This document shows, in pieces, positions 53,303 to 61,382 of a DNA stretch of 64,000 bases (the first letter of the stretch is position 1; every line of letters begins with the position of its first letter). Source of the stretch: Jatrophihabitans sp. Its GTDB lineage: Bacteria > Actinomycetota > Actinomycetes > Mycobacteriales > Jatrophihabitantaceae. The notes beneath the pieces are model-generated. The model saw only the letters and a list, made by a program, of their open reading frames with translations, ran no database searches and was not told the DNA's origin. The DNA is taken from assembly GCA_025924515.1 (NCBI GenBank), contig JAICIE010000005.1:1-64000 (forward strand). The letters run 5' to 3'. The translations under genes were made by a program, and so were the position numbers.

Positions 53303-54952
53303 TCAACGACGGTCGATCCAGCTGTGGACAGCGTCAGCGAGCACCGGCAGCGGCAGGAACCCGCTGTCGAGGACGGCCGCGTTGAACGCGGGCAGGTCGA
53401 AACGGCCGCCCAGCCCGGCACGGGCCTCGTCGCGCAGCCGCAACAGCTCCCGTTGACCGGTGAGGTACGCCAACGCCTGACCGGGCCAGGCGAGATACCG
53501 GTCGATCTCGTTGACAAGAAAGCTCTCCGGCAGCGGGACGTGCTCGCTCATGTACCGGATCGCCCGATCGCGTGACCACCCCAGCGCGTGCATCCCGGTG
53601 TCGACGACGAGACGGGCCGCGCGGAACAACTCCGTGCCGATCGAGCCGATCTCGGCACGCGGGTCGCTGTAGAGACCGAACTCGCCGGCCAGCCGCTCGG
53701 CGTAGAGGCCCCAGCCCTCGGCGTGCACGGTCAGGCTCATCTGCTGCACGAGCGGAAGGTCGGGCAGCCGCTGCAGGCGGGCCAGCTGCGAGTGGTGGCC
53801 GGGAACCGTCTCGTGGAAGGCCACTGACTCGAGGTCCCATCCTGTGCCGGCCGTCGGACGGCGGGTGTTGAACCAATACGTGCCCGGACGGCTGCCGTCG
53901 AGGCGCGGACGGGTGTAGTGCGGCGCCATCCCCGAGTCGGCGACGGTGGGCGGCATCGGCTCGACGGCGCACGGGCCGGGCAGCGGCTGCGGCATCATCT
54001 CGGCGGCCCGCTGCTCCGCGCGGCGCACCGCCGCCCGGGCGTCCTCCAGGGCCTGCAGCGGATCCGCGTCCGCGGCCGAGGTGCGAGCCGCGGCGAGGAC
54101 GGCGGGAACGTCGGCGTACCCGAGGGTGGCGCCGAGGTCGAGGGCGCGCTCCTCCAGCCGATCGATCGTCTCCAGGCCGATGCGGTGGATCTCGTCCGCG
54201 GTTTGGCGCAGCGTGGTGTGGTAGGAGATGGCGCGCTCGTAGTCGGCCGCGCCGTCGGGCAGATTGGACATCCCGGCGCGGTCGTCCGGACGGGCCGACG
54301 GACGCAGCTCGGCGACGAGTTCGCGCCACCGGCCGAGCGCAGGCACGATCTGGTCGGCGACGACCTCTTCGAGCTGTCGGCGCCAGGCCTCCGCGCCGTC
54401 CCAGCCGGCCGGTGGAGCGGGTGCCGTGAAGGCGCCCGGGACCCGTTGGGTCATCGTGCGGTCGGCCCAGGCGAGTGCCTGGTCGACGAGGGTGCCGACC
54501 GGGGCGCGTCCCTTCGTCTGTCCCTCGCGCAGCCGCTGCGTCGTGCCGTCGATCCAGGCGGGGGCGGCGCGCAGCCGGGTCAGGTAGTCGGCGGCCGCCT
54601 GCGGGTCGTTGAGCGTGGTGCGGGCGGCGATGGCGAACAGCGCCGGCGGCCCGGCGAGCGGCATGGCGGTGACGTCCCACTCGGCCGGACGGTTCTCGAG
54701 GGCGAGCCGCTGATACTCGCAGGTCGCCCGGACGGCGGCGAGGGTGGTGCCGTCGGCCGGAGTCTCCGGCGCGATCGCGTCGGCGTCGCGCCGGATGTCC
54801 TCCAGCGCCGCGGCGAGCCTGTCCTCGGCGGCCGCGGACGGATCCGGCAGGTACGCGTCGTACTCGCGCATCCCCAGCGCGGTGCCGATCAGCGGGTCGG
54901 CCTCGAGAAGGCGGTCGGCGAGGCGGTCGGCGAGGCGGCGGGCGGCGGTCAC
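53303..54952 (-). CDS. DUF885 family protein (M32-like HExxxGHH metal site)
   Basis: 549-aa DUF885 protein. The motif FHETVPGHHSQ (~residue 377) is an HExxxGHH zinc-site-like sequence, and TVHAEGWGLYAE with the Glu of EGWG is also conserved, as in M32-like metallocarboxypeptidases. There is no signal peptide or TM helix, so it is cytosolic; a peptidase function is plausible but not established. The GTG at 54952 follows an AAGGATGAGCAG. The first codons include a 12-bp duplication (LADRLADR). Confidence 0.83.
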   Translation of the reverse strand: MTAARRLADRLADRLLEADPLIGTALGMREYDAYLPDPSAAAEDRLAAALEDIRRDADAIAPETPADGTTLAAVRATCEYQRLALENRPAEWDVTAMPLAGPPALFAIAARTTLNDPQAAADYLTRLRAAPAWIDGTTQRLREGQTKGRAPVGTLVDQALAWADRTMTQRVPGAFTAPAPPAGWDGAEAWRRQLEEVVADQIVPALGRWRELVAELRPSARPDDRAGMSNLPDGAADYERAISYHTTLRQTADEIHRIGLETIDRLEERALDLGATLGYADVPAVLAAARTSAADADPLQALEDARAAVRRAEQRAAEMMPQPLPGPCAVEPMPPTVADSGMAPHYTRPRLDGSRPGTYWFNTRRPTAGTGWDLESVAFHETVPGHHSQLARLQRLPDLPLVQQMSLTVHAEGWGLYAERLAGEFGLYSDPRAEIGSIGTELFRAARLVVDTGMHALGWSRDRAIRYMSEHVPLPESFLVNEIDRYLAWPGQALAYLTGQRELLRLRDEARAGLGGRFDLPAFNAAVLDSGFLPLPVLADAVHSWIDRR

Positions 54953-55220
54953 CTGCTCATCCTTCGTTGGGCGGCCGGCCGGACGGCAGCCGGGTCGGTC
55001 CGCGGCCGGCGCTGCGGGTTGGGTGGTGCGCTGGCAGGTGGTCCGCGGCGTGTTTCCCTGCAGATGCTCCGCCGAGCGAGCCGCGGCGCGTTCTGGACGA
55101 GCGCCGGGGTCGACACTGCTGCAGCTGCGGCGCCGGCCACGGCGTGTCGCACCGCTAACGCTTCAAGGTCGACACGATCGCGCAGACCCGCCCGGCGCCC
55201 TCCCGCCACCCGGCATCAGG
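54953..55220. other. Intergenic region without a supported gene
   Basis: About 268 bp between the divergent DUF885 and ImuA'-like genes (303 bp including the SOS promoter). A short plus-strand frame ends with CCSCGAG, but it has no ribosome-binding site or family resemblance. Nothing else is evident. Confidence 0.4.
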
Positions 55221-55249
55221 TTGACAGATTCGAACATGAATTCGAGACT
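55221..55249 (+). promoter_or_regulatory. LexA-type SOS box overlapping a TTGACA promoter
   Basis: A perfect -35 TTGACA (55221-55226) is followed after 17 bp by GAGACT (55244-55249). TCGAACATGAATTCGA at 55230-55245 matches the actinobacterial SOS box TCGAAC-N4-GTTCGA with one mismatch and sits between the two hexamers, the ideal place for LexA repression. The gene's GTG begins 6 nt after the -10, so the mRNA would be leaderless. Confidence 0.8.
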
Positions 55250-55255
55250 AGGAGC

Positions 55256-55912
55256 GTGCTCGACGTCGCGCTCCGCCGCCCCGATGGCAGCACCGTGGTC
55301 GATCTCGGCGCCCGCGGCACCCCGCCGCTGCCGGTCTCATCCGCATTGCGCGCAGTGCTCCCGGACGGACTGCGCCGCGGCAGCACAGTCGCGGTCTCCG
55401 GTTCGGTGTCGCTCGTCCTGGCGCTGCTCGGCGCGGCGTCCGAGGAGGGTGCCTGGTGCGCGCTGGTCGGGTTTCCGCGCATCAGCGCCGAGGCCGCCGC
55501 GGAGTACGGCATCGACCTGACCCGGCTCGCACTGATCCCCTCCCCGGGTACGGGGTGGACCACCGCGGTCGGCGCTCTGGTCGACGCACTCGACCTGGTC
55601 GCGGTCCGGCCGCCGGCGCGGCTCGTGCCCGGCGACGTCCGCCGGCTCTCTGCCCGGCTGCGCAGCCGCGAAGCGGTCCTGGTGCCGTTCGGTGACTGGC
55701 CGGGCGCGGACGTCAGGCTCACCGCCGCGGACGGGCAGTGGCAGGGCATCGACCAGGGTTTCGGACGGCTACGGTTGCGGCGCATATCAGTGCGGGCCGA
55801 AGGACGCGGGACATATGCGCGTCCGCGCAGCACCATCCTCGAGCTGCCGGCCGACGGCGGCGGCGTGCGCCCGGCGCCCCGCGCCGTGGAACCGGTCCCG
55901 CTGGCCGGCTAG
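55256..55912 (+). CDS. ImuA'-like RecA-fold protein (translesion mutagenesis cassette type), orphan
   Basis: 218 aa. LPDGLRRGSTVAVSGSVSLVLALL resembles the degenerate P-loop region of actinobacterial ImuA' (split: LPDGLRRGSTVAVSGS). EEGAWCALVGFPRISAEAAAEYGIDLTRLALIP (split: GAWCALVGFPR, GIDLTRLALIP), LVAVRPPARL and FGDWPGADVRLTAADGQW follow in family order. No Walker A lysine is seen. ImuA' is an accessory of the ImuB-DnaE2 mutasome. ImuB and DnaE2 are not adjacent: downstream is a convergent DUF3052 gene sharing the stop region (4 bp). The SOS box upstream supports the assignment. Confidence 0.75.
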   Translation: MLDVALRRPDGSTVVDLGARGTPPLPVSSALRAVLPDGLRRGSTVAVSGSVSLVLALLGAASEEGAWCALVGFPRISAEAAAEYGIDLTRLALIPSPGTGWTTAVGALVDALDLVAVRPPARLVPGDVRRLSARLRSREAVLVPFGDWPGADVRLTAADGQWQGIDQGFGRLRLRRISVRAEGRGTYARPRSTILELPADGGGVRPAPRAVEPVPLAG

Positions 55913-56310
55913 CGCCGGTGCTCGACCCGCCACACGACCTTCAACGCCGACCAGTCGGGATCCAGCGCGGCCACCTTGACGTCCACCAGCCCTCGCGGCA
56001 GGACGGCGGCGCGGATGCCGTCCTCGGTCACGTCGCTGCGGTGTCCCGCCGCGCGCCGGGGCCATGCCAACCACAGCGACCCGGCCGGAAAGATCCGCCG
56101 GCCCCCGTCCTCGGCGGTCTCGGGAAGTTCCTCGGCGGACCGCACGAACGCGAGCACCACATCCGCCGACGCCGCGCTGCCGACGATATCGAGATCCGCC
56201 GGCGGGTCGGTCAGTGCCCAGCCGGCCGGTGCGCCGACGATCGCCACCCGCATCCCCGGACGCAGCCCGAGCTTGCGCGCCTGCGGTGTCCCGGAGTAGC
56301 CCGACGTCAT
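55909..56310 (-). CDS. DUF3052 family protein
   Basis: 133-aa small cytosolic protein matching DUF3052: GYSGTPQARKLGLRPGMRVAIVGAP at the N-terminus (split: SGTPQARKLGLRPG, VAIVGAP), DVVLAFVRSAEEL in the middle and LWLAWPRRAAGHRSDVTED, ending VKVAALDPDWSALKVVWR. The function is unknown. Its ATG overlaps the ECF42 sigma stop (ATGA), so it is the third gene of DGPF-ECF42-DUF3052. GGGAGG lies 7 nt upstream. Confidence 0.83.
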   Translation of the reverse strand: MTSGYSGTPQARKLGLRPGMRVAIVGAPAGWALTDPPADLDIVGSAASADVVLAFVRSAEELPETAEDGGRRIFPAGSLWLAWPRRAAGHRSDVTEDGIRAAVLPRGLVDVKVAALDPDWSALKVVWRVEHRR

Positions 56311-57581
56311 CGCGCACCTCCCGCGCACTCGCGTGCCCGGCCGAGCAGCACGTCACGCTCCCGCTCGTTGGCGGTGGCCGCCGCCGCCAGCTCGAACGCT
56401 TCCGCCGCCTCCTCGCAGCGCCCCTGGCGAGCCAGCAGGTCGCCGCGGACGGCCGGAAGGAGGTGATAGTTCCGCAGCCGGCCGTCCTGGCTCAGGACGT
56501 CCACGATCGCCAACCCGGCGGCCGGACCTTCGGCTCGCGACACGGCTACCGCCCGGTTGAGCTCGACCACCGGCGAGCCGGTCCGCGCCGCGAGTTCCCC
56601 GTAGAGCGCCGCGATGCGGGCCCAGTCGGTGTCGGCTGCGCGAACCGCGCGCGCATGGCAGGCGGCGATGGCGGCCTGAAGCGTGTACGGGCCGCGATCG
56701 GGCGCCAACTCCTCGGCCCGGGCCAGCGTCGAGAGCCCACGGGTGATCGACAGGCGGTCCCAGCGCGAGCGGTCCTGGTCGTCGAGCAGCACGGCAGCCC
56801 CGGACGGATCGGTGCGAGCCGCCAGGCGGGACGCCTGCAGTTCGAGAAGCGCGAGCAGCCCCTGCACTTCCGCGTCCTCAGGAGCCAGGGCGACCAGCAT
56901 GCGCGCCAGTCGAAGCGCCTCCGCACACAGGTCCGGCCGGGTCCACTGCGCGCCGGCCGTCGCGACATAGCCCTCGTTGAACAGCAGGTATACGACCGTG
57001 AGGACGGAGTCGAGCCGCTGGCGCAGCTCCGGTCCGGACGGCAGCTCGGCGGCGAAACGGACGCCGGCCAGTGCACGCTTGGCCCGGACGATGCGCTGGC
57101 CGATCGTGGCCGGCGCCACCAGGAACGCGCGGGCGATCTCCTCGGTCGTCAGCCCGGCTACGGCGCGGAGGGTCAGCGCCAACCGTCCCCCGGTCGGCAC
57201 CGCGGGGGCGCAGGCCAGGAAGAGCAACTGCAGAACGTCGTCGTCCAACGCCGGCTCGAGGCGCGGCTCCGGTGCCGGGCCGTCCTCCGGCACCAGCCAG
57301 TGGCCGTGCTCGCGCAAGGTGCGGTCAAGCACGGCCTGGCGGCGCAGGGTGTCCACCGCGCGCCGCCGGGCCACCGTCATCAACCAGGCGCCGGGCGAAT
57401 CCGGCAGGCCAGTTCGCGGCCACTGCTCGAGCGCGGCGACGAGTGCGTCCTGGGCGGCATCCTCAGCCATCCCGACATCGCCGAACGCGCGCACCAGCGC
57501 GGCGACGACCCGCGCGGCTTCGATCCGCCAGACGGCCTCGACCGCCGCGGCCGGACGCTCAGCTGCCGCCGACCTGCTCAC
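56307..57581 (-). CDS. ECF42-type RNA polymerase sigma factor with TPR extension (second copy)
   Basis: About 424 aa. Region 2 includes AEDAAQDALVAALEQWPRTG and PGAWLMTVARRRAVDTLRR; region 4 LTTEEIARAFLVAPATIGQRIVRAKRAL (split for length: LTTEEIARAF, IGQRIVRAKRAL). The long extension has LLFNEGYVATAGAQ and TPR-like C-terminal helices. It is clearly paralogous to the sigma at 20067-21341 but divergent. GTG at 57590 is also open; I choose 57581 because GGAG lies 10 nt before it. It overlaps the DGPF gene by 23 bp. Confidence 0.88.
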   Translation of the reverse strand: MSRSAAAERPAAAVEAVWRIEAARVVAALVRAFGDVGMAEDAAQDALVAALEQWPRTGLPDSPGAWLMTVARRRAVDTLRRQAVLDRTLREHGHWLVPEDGPAPEPRLEPALDDDVLQLLFLACAPAVPTGGRLALTLRAVAGLTTEEIARAFLVAPATIGQRIVRAKRALAGVRFAAELPSGPELRQRLDSVLTVVYLLFNEGYVATAGAQWTRPDLCAEALRLARMLVALAPEDAEVQGLLALLELQASRLAARTDPSGAAVLLDDQDRSRWDRLSITRGLSTLARAEELAPDRGPYTLQAAIAACHARAVRAADTDWARIAALYGELAARTGSPVVELNRAVAVSRAEGPAAGLAIVDVLSQDGRLRNYHLLPAVRGDLLARQGRCEEAAEAFELAAAATANERERDVLLGRARECAGGAR

Positions 57582-57969
57582 GCAGCGCACGCTCCGACTC
57601 GATGAGGTCCGGGCTCAGGCCCTCGAAGTCCTCCGGCTCCTGCACAGGGCGGATCTCCACCTCGCCGGCACGGAACGGGGCGCGGCGCAGCCACTCCACC
57701 GCTTCCTCCATCGACGAGACCTGCCAGACCCAATAACCGGCCACCAATTCCTTGGTCTCGGCGAACGGACCGTCGATCACCGTGCTTGAGTCCTGCTCGA
57801 ACCGAACCCGCTTGCCCCGGGAACTCGGGTGCAGCCCGTCGGCCGCCAGCAGGACGCCGGCCTTCGCCAGTTGCTCGTTGTACGACGACATCTCGCGGAA
57901 CAGGGCCTCGTCCGGCAGCTGCCCGGCCTCGCTCTCGGGATTCGCCTTCACCAGCACCATCACTCGCAT
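57559..57969 (-). CDS. YCII/DGPF-domain protein (second copy)
   Basis: 136 aa, family of the protein at 21328-21696: MRVMVLVKANPESEAGQLP, then the hallmark VIDGPFAETKELVAGYWVWQ, then AVEWLRRAPFRAGEVEIRPV and a C-terminal extension EPEDFEGLSPDLIE. Probably the partner of the ECF42 sigma just downstream. GGAAAGGACGGAG precedes the ATG at 57969. First gene of the DGPF-ECF42-DUF3052 operon. Confidence 0.86.
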   Translation of the reverse strand: MRVMVLVKANPESEAGQLPDEALFREMSSYNEQLAKAGVLLAADGLHPSSRGKRVRFEQDSSTVIDGPFAETKELVAGYWVWQVSSMEEAVEWLRRAPFRAGEVEIRPVQEPEDFEGLSPDLIESERALREQVGGS

Positions 57970-58155
57970 AGCAGTCTCCGTCCTTTCCAGCACCGCCCCG
58001 GCGGCGGCGTCACAGGTACGTCGAACGGCAACGCCGCGATTCGACACCCGGCGCCCGACAACGTCCAGCTCCCCGCCCTGCGATCTGCCGCGGACGTCGA
58101 AGTCCGGAAATAGCCGTGGTCGATAGTCGGCAGCGCGAAGAACCCGGTCGTGCGC

Positions 58156-58842
58156 TCAGGACACCGCAGCGGGTCGCCGTCGGTCGCCCCGCGCTCGCCG
58201 GGCGGCCGCGTAGGCGCCTTCGCGCAGCCTGCGAACCTCCTCGTACGGCTCCAGCCCGGGTAGGTAGTGCAACACCGGGTCGAACGTGACCGGCCGGTCC
58301 TGACTGTCGGCCGGTGACAACGGCGCCGTGAAGCACCCGAATCGCCGCCACACGCCGCGGGGGGCCGCCACGAACAGCTCCACGCTGACCCCGTCCGCGT
58401 ACGGCCGGCTGGACGCCCCCAGCAGCACCGGACCGGACGGGCTGCGGTACGGCATCAGGGTTCCGTAGAAGGCGGGTGCGTACTGCCGGCGCGGCACCAG
58501 GACAAAGCGCGACCGCCGTCCTCGGCCGGTCGTGGAGAACAGCAGGTCGGCGAACCGGCCGCCGGGACCGACCCGGATCGCCATCCCCAGAACGTCCGGG
58601 AGACGCGGCGGCAGTCCGACACCGCGGGAGAAACGCACCAGCACGTCGTCGGCACCGGCCTCGTCCAACCACGGGACGCCGACCGGCTGCGCCAGCCCGC
58701 TTCGGACGATTCGCGCGTCGACCACCGAGCCGCGCGAATGAAGCGGCTTGGCCGCCGGCCGCAGCCGGGAGAAGGCGGCGAAAAGCGCCGCCAACACCGC
58801 GCCGCCCATCCCGGCGAACCGCTGCGTGGATGATGTCGTCAC
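58156..58842 (-). CDS. Catalase-fold-like protein of unknown function
   Basis: 228 aa. The stretches KPLHSRGSVVDARIVRSGL, VGVPWLDEAG, DDVLVRFSRGVGLPPRLPDVLGMAIRV (split: VRFSRGVGLPP, LPDVLGMAI) and FYGTLMPYRSPSGPVLL resemble an actinobacterial group related to the catalase beta-barrel, often labelled phosphodiesterase in databases. No heme ligand Tyr motif is obvious, so catalase activity is doubtful. GTG at 58842 is 11 bp from the FNT channel stop; the genes are probably one operon with a membrane protein upstream. Confidence 0.6.
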   Translation of the reverse strand: MTTSSTQRFAGMGGAVLAALFAAFSRLRPAAKPLHSRGSVVDARIVRSGLAQPVGVPWLDEAGADDVLVRFSRGVGLPPRLPDVLGMAIRVGPGGRFADLLFSTTGRGRRSRFVLVPRRQYAPAFYGTLMPYRSPSGPVLLGASSRPYADGVSVELFVAAPRGVWRRFGCFTAPLSPADSQDRPVTFDPVLHYLPGLEPYEEVRRLREGAYAAARRARGDRRRPAAVS

Positions 58843-58853
58843 GGGGCGATGGC

Positions 58854-59651
58854 CTACCTTTCGTCCTCTTTCCGGCGTTCTCCGGCGACGCGGTGCGGTA
58901 CCCGCAACAATCGCAGTGCGGTGACCAGGACCAGTCCACCGATCAGGTTGCCCAGGACGGCCCAGCCCAACCCGGCAAGCCAATCGACGTAACCGTAGGC
59001 GGCGCCGGACCAGAGGCCGGCGAACATCATCAGCGAATCCAGGACGGAGTGGAAGAGCCCTCCTCCGGCCAACAGGAACCCGAACAGGATCGACGGGACG
59101 ATCTGCACCGCGAGGTGGTCGGTCGCGTGCTGCATTCGGGTCATCAGCGTGATCGCCGCCCCGGCGAGAATGGCCAGGGACAGCGAGCGCACGTCCTGGC
59201 CCAGGTGGGCGTAATGAGCGCCCAGGGTCCGCGCGGCAGGTTTCAGCGTCGGCAAACCTGTCATGATCAGGCCGGTCATGATCCACCCGCCGGCCAGGTT
59301 CATGACGAGGGTCAGCAGCCAAAGTCGCGCCAGGGCGACCAGGCCGCTTCTTCCGGACACGACCGTGATGACGGGGACGAGGAAATTCTCGGTGAAGAGC
59401 TCACTGCGGGCCAGCAACAACGCCACGAAACCGATCGAGAAGGCCAACCCGGCGAGCAGCTCGTCCTGCGTCTGGGTGTAGACGAGCAGGTAGGCCAGCA
59501 CTCCCATCCCGACGTCGATGCCGCCGAGCAGGCCGGTGGAGACCAGCGGAAGGAGCGGCCGGGCGAGCCGGTCCTCGCCCTCCTCGACGAGCCGGTCGAA
59601 CGCCTCTTCGAGCTCAGGTTCCGGCCGCTCGGGCTCTTGACGGAGGGTCAG
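58854..59651 (-). CDS. Formate/nitrite transporter (FNT) family channel, possible CTG start
   Basis: FNT-family pentameric anion channel, ~265 aa with about six TM helices (LAYLLVYTQTQDELLAGLAF region, MNLAGGWIMTGLIMTG, PSILFGFLLAGGGLFHSVLDS, WAVLGNLIGGLVLVTALRLL). The ATG at 59507 would begin after the first family segment, but in-frame sequence upstream (EEAFDRLVEEGEDRLARPLL, then STGLLGGIDVG) is normal FNT N-terminus. It runs without ATG, GTG or TTG back to the stop shared with the preceding gene, leaving CTG at 59651 as the best start. Expression probably depends on coupling to the upstream gene. Confidence 0.75.
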   Translation of the reverse strand: MTLRQEPERPEPELEEAFDRLVEEGEDRLARPLLPLVSTGLLGGIDVGMGVLAYLLVYTQTQDELLAGLAFSIGFVALLLARSELFTENFLVPVITVVSGRSGLVALARLWLLTLVMNLAGGWIMTGLIMTGLPTLKPAARTLGAHYAHLGQDVRSLSLAILAGAAITLMTRMQHATDHLAVQIVPSILFGFLLAGGGLFHSVLDSLMMFAGLWSGAAYGYVDWLAGLGWAVLGNLIGGLVLVTALRLLRVPHRVAGERRKEDER

Positions 59652-59657
59652 CGTCGA

Positions 59658-60440
59658 TCAGTGCTCGTTGGACGAGCTGGCTCCGGAGGAACGCTCGTCG
59701 AGGTGCGACGGCTGGTACGCGCCCTGCTCGGCCTGCGCGGAACGCTCCTGTTCGGTCGACGCGCCGCCCCTCCGGAATCCGAAGTGTCGGTGCGCGTGGG
59801 CGTCGTTCTGCACGTCCTCGCGCTGACGAGCGTCGGGCGAGCCGGCGGAGCGCTGACGTTCGCGTTCGACCCGTCGAGCGGCGGCGCGGTCCTCAGCGGC
59901 GCGAGCCTCGGCGGCAGCGGCCTCACGACGGCGAGCGAACCGGACGTCGCGGACGCTGAGCACCGAAAGCCGACCGAGCGCGACGGCGGCGAAGAAGATG
60001 ATCAGCGCGCCGAGCGCATAGAAGAAGGCCAGGCTTTCCAGGGCACGAAGGCCGGTGTTGGTCGCCGCCGGGGTTCCGGGTGACCCGATATGCAGCAGAC
60101 CTGCGAGTTGCGGTCCGACGACGAACCAGGCGCCGCCGGCGACGCCGAGCCAGGCCCCGAAGCTGGCGGTCAGCCGGTTGGCGCTGGCCAGGAGGATCAG
60201 CCCGCCCAACAGGGTCACCGCCCCGGGCAGGACCTCCAACCAGCCGCGAGCGGCCGTCCAGGTCCACGCCTTGTCCGGCGTGAAGGCGAAGGAGAACGCG
60301 GGGCCGATGAACGGAATCGCCGCTCCCCAGATGCCCAGCAACACCAGCAAAATGCCGCTCAATGCGCCGCGGCTGCGGGGTACCCGCAGGGTGCTCCCGC
60401 GAGTGTCGATCCGCGCGGGATCGGTGCGATTGTCTGCCAT
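59658..60440 (-). CDS. Four-TM membrane protein with charged C-terminal helix
   Basis: 260 aa. Four hydrophobic helices lie in residues ~25-170 (ALSGILLVLLGIWGAAIPFIGP, VLPGAVTLLGGLILLASA, WLGVAGGAWFVVGPQLAGLL, LAFFYALGALIIFFAAVALG). The C-terminal ~90 residues are rich in Arg/Glu/Ala and probably form a cytoplasmic coiled coil (RREAAAAEARAAEDRAAARR). No family is certain. GGAGG lies 8 nt before the ATG at 60440. It is first in a three-gene operon with the FNT channel and the catalase-like protein. Confidence 0.7.
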   Translation of the reverse strand: MADNRTDPARIDTRGSTLRVPRSRGALSGILLVLLGIWGAAIPFIGPAFSFAFTPDKAWTWTAARGWLEVLPGAVTLLGGLILLASANRLTASFGAWLGVAGGAWFVVGPQLAGLLHIGSPGTPAATNTGLRALESLAFFYALGALIIFFAAVALGRLSVLSVRDVRFARRREAAAAEARAAEDRAAARRVERERQRSAGSPDARQREDVQNDAHAHRHFGFRRGGASTEQERSAQAEQGAYQPSHLDERSSGASSSNEH

Positions 60441-60546
60441 GGTCCGTCCTCCACCTAAACATGGTCCGCTCAACGGCAATATGCCCGTTCGCTGAGAGGA
60501 TCAACCGCGCCTCGAGGGTGATGCCCGGCTGCGGGGTGGGAACAGC

Positions 60547-61359
60547 GTGCGAGTGAGCTCAGTGTCGTTTGCGCCCACCACCGCCATCGTCACGGCGTCG
60601 GACTCCGGCATCGGCAAGGCCACCGCCGTGGCGCTCGCCGGCACCGGTATGGACGTCGGCATCACGTGGCACAAGGACGAGGCCGGGGCCGCGGCGACGG
60701 CCGAGGAGGTTCGCCGCCTCGGCCGGCGGGCCGAGATCGCTCACCTGGACACCTCCCTGCTGTCCGAGTGCGGCGGCGTCATCGACGATCTCGCGGACCG
60801 GCTGGGCGGTGTCGACGTCTTCGTCAACAACGCCGGGACAGGCGCGAGCACGCTCGCGCTCGACATGGGTCTCGATGAGTGGCGTTCCATCGTGGCCACC
60901 GATCTCGACGGCGCTTTCGTCTGCATCCAGCGCGCCGCCCGGCGGATGGTGTCAGCCGGGCGCGGAGGCCGGATCATCGCGGTGAGCAGTGTCCACGAGC
61001 ATCAGCCGCGGGTCGGTTCCTCGGCGTACGACGCGGCCAAACACGGGCTGGGCGGGTTGATCAAGACTCTGGCCCTCGAACTCGGCCAGTACGGGATCAC
61101 GGCCAACACGGTCGCGCCGGGCGAGATCGCGACGCCGATGACGGGCCAGGAGGACGAGGACCCCACGCGCACGGCACGTCCTGGCGTTCCCCTCGGCCGA
61201 CCGGGCGACGCTCGCGAGATCGCGTCGGTGATCGCGTTCCTGGCCTCATCCTTGGCGTCCTACGTGACCGGAGCCTCGTGGGTGGTGGACGGCGGAATGC
61301 TGCAGATGGGCCCGCAGGCGGGTTCGCATCTTCCGGACGACAGTTGGCGCTCGGTCTGA
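60547..61359 (+). CDS. Short-chain dehydrogenase/reductase
   Basis: 270-aa classical SDR. The cofactor motif reads TASDSGIG instead of TGxxxGIG, with Ala replacing the first Gly, a notable substitution. NNAG, the catalytic Ser in VSSVHEH, and Tyr and Lys in SAYDAAKHGLGG are intact, and ITANTVAPGEIATPMT is typical. Adenine-side residues after beta-2 (THWKD-like TWHKDEAG) suggest NADP. The GTG at 60547 and GTG at 60553 are both possible. It is convergent with the glycosyltransferase. Confidence 0.84.
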   Translation: MRVSSVSFAPTTAIVTASDSGIGKATAVALAGTGMDVGITWHKDEAGAAATAEEVRRLGRRAEIAHLDTSLLSECGGVIDDLADRLGGVDVFVNNAGTGASTLALDMGLDEWRSIVATDLDGAFVCIQRAARRMVSAGRGGRIIAVSSVHEHQPRVGSSAYDAAKHGLGGLIKTLALELGQYGITANTVAPGEIATPMTGQEDEDPTRTARPGVPLGRPGDAREIASVIAFLASSLASYVTGASWVVDGGMLQMGPQAGSHLPDDSWRSV

Positions 61360-61361
61360 GC

Positions 61362-61378
61362 GGACGGTCCTACCGTCC
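61362..61378. terminator. Hairpin between the SDR and the glycosyltransferase
   Basis: GGACGGT-CCT..-ACCGTCC gives a 7-bp stem in the 23-bp convergent gap. There is no T tract. Confidence 0.45.
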
Positions 61379-61382
61379 TCCG

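Noticed and set aside
54967-55158. Small plus-strand frame ending in CCSCGAG
   Set aside because: No ribosome-binding site, and the Cys motif is a chance product of GC-rich repeats; the SOS-controlled gene starts further on.
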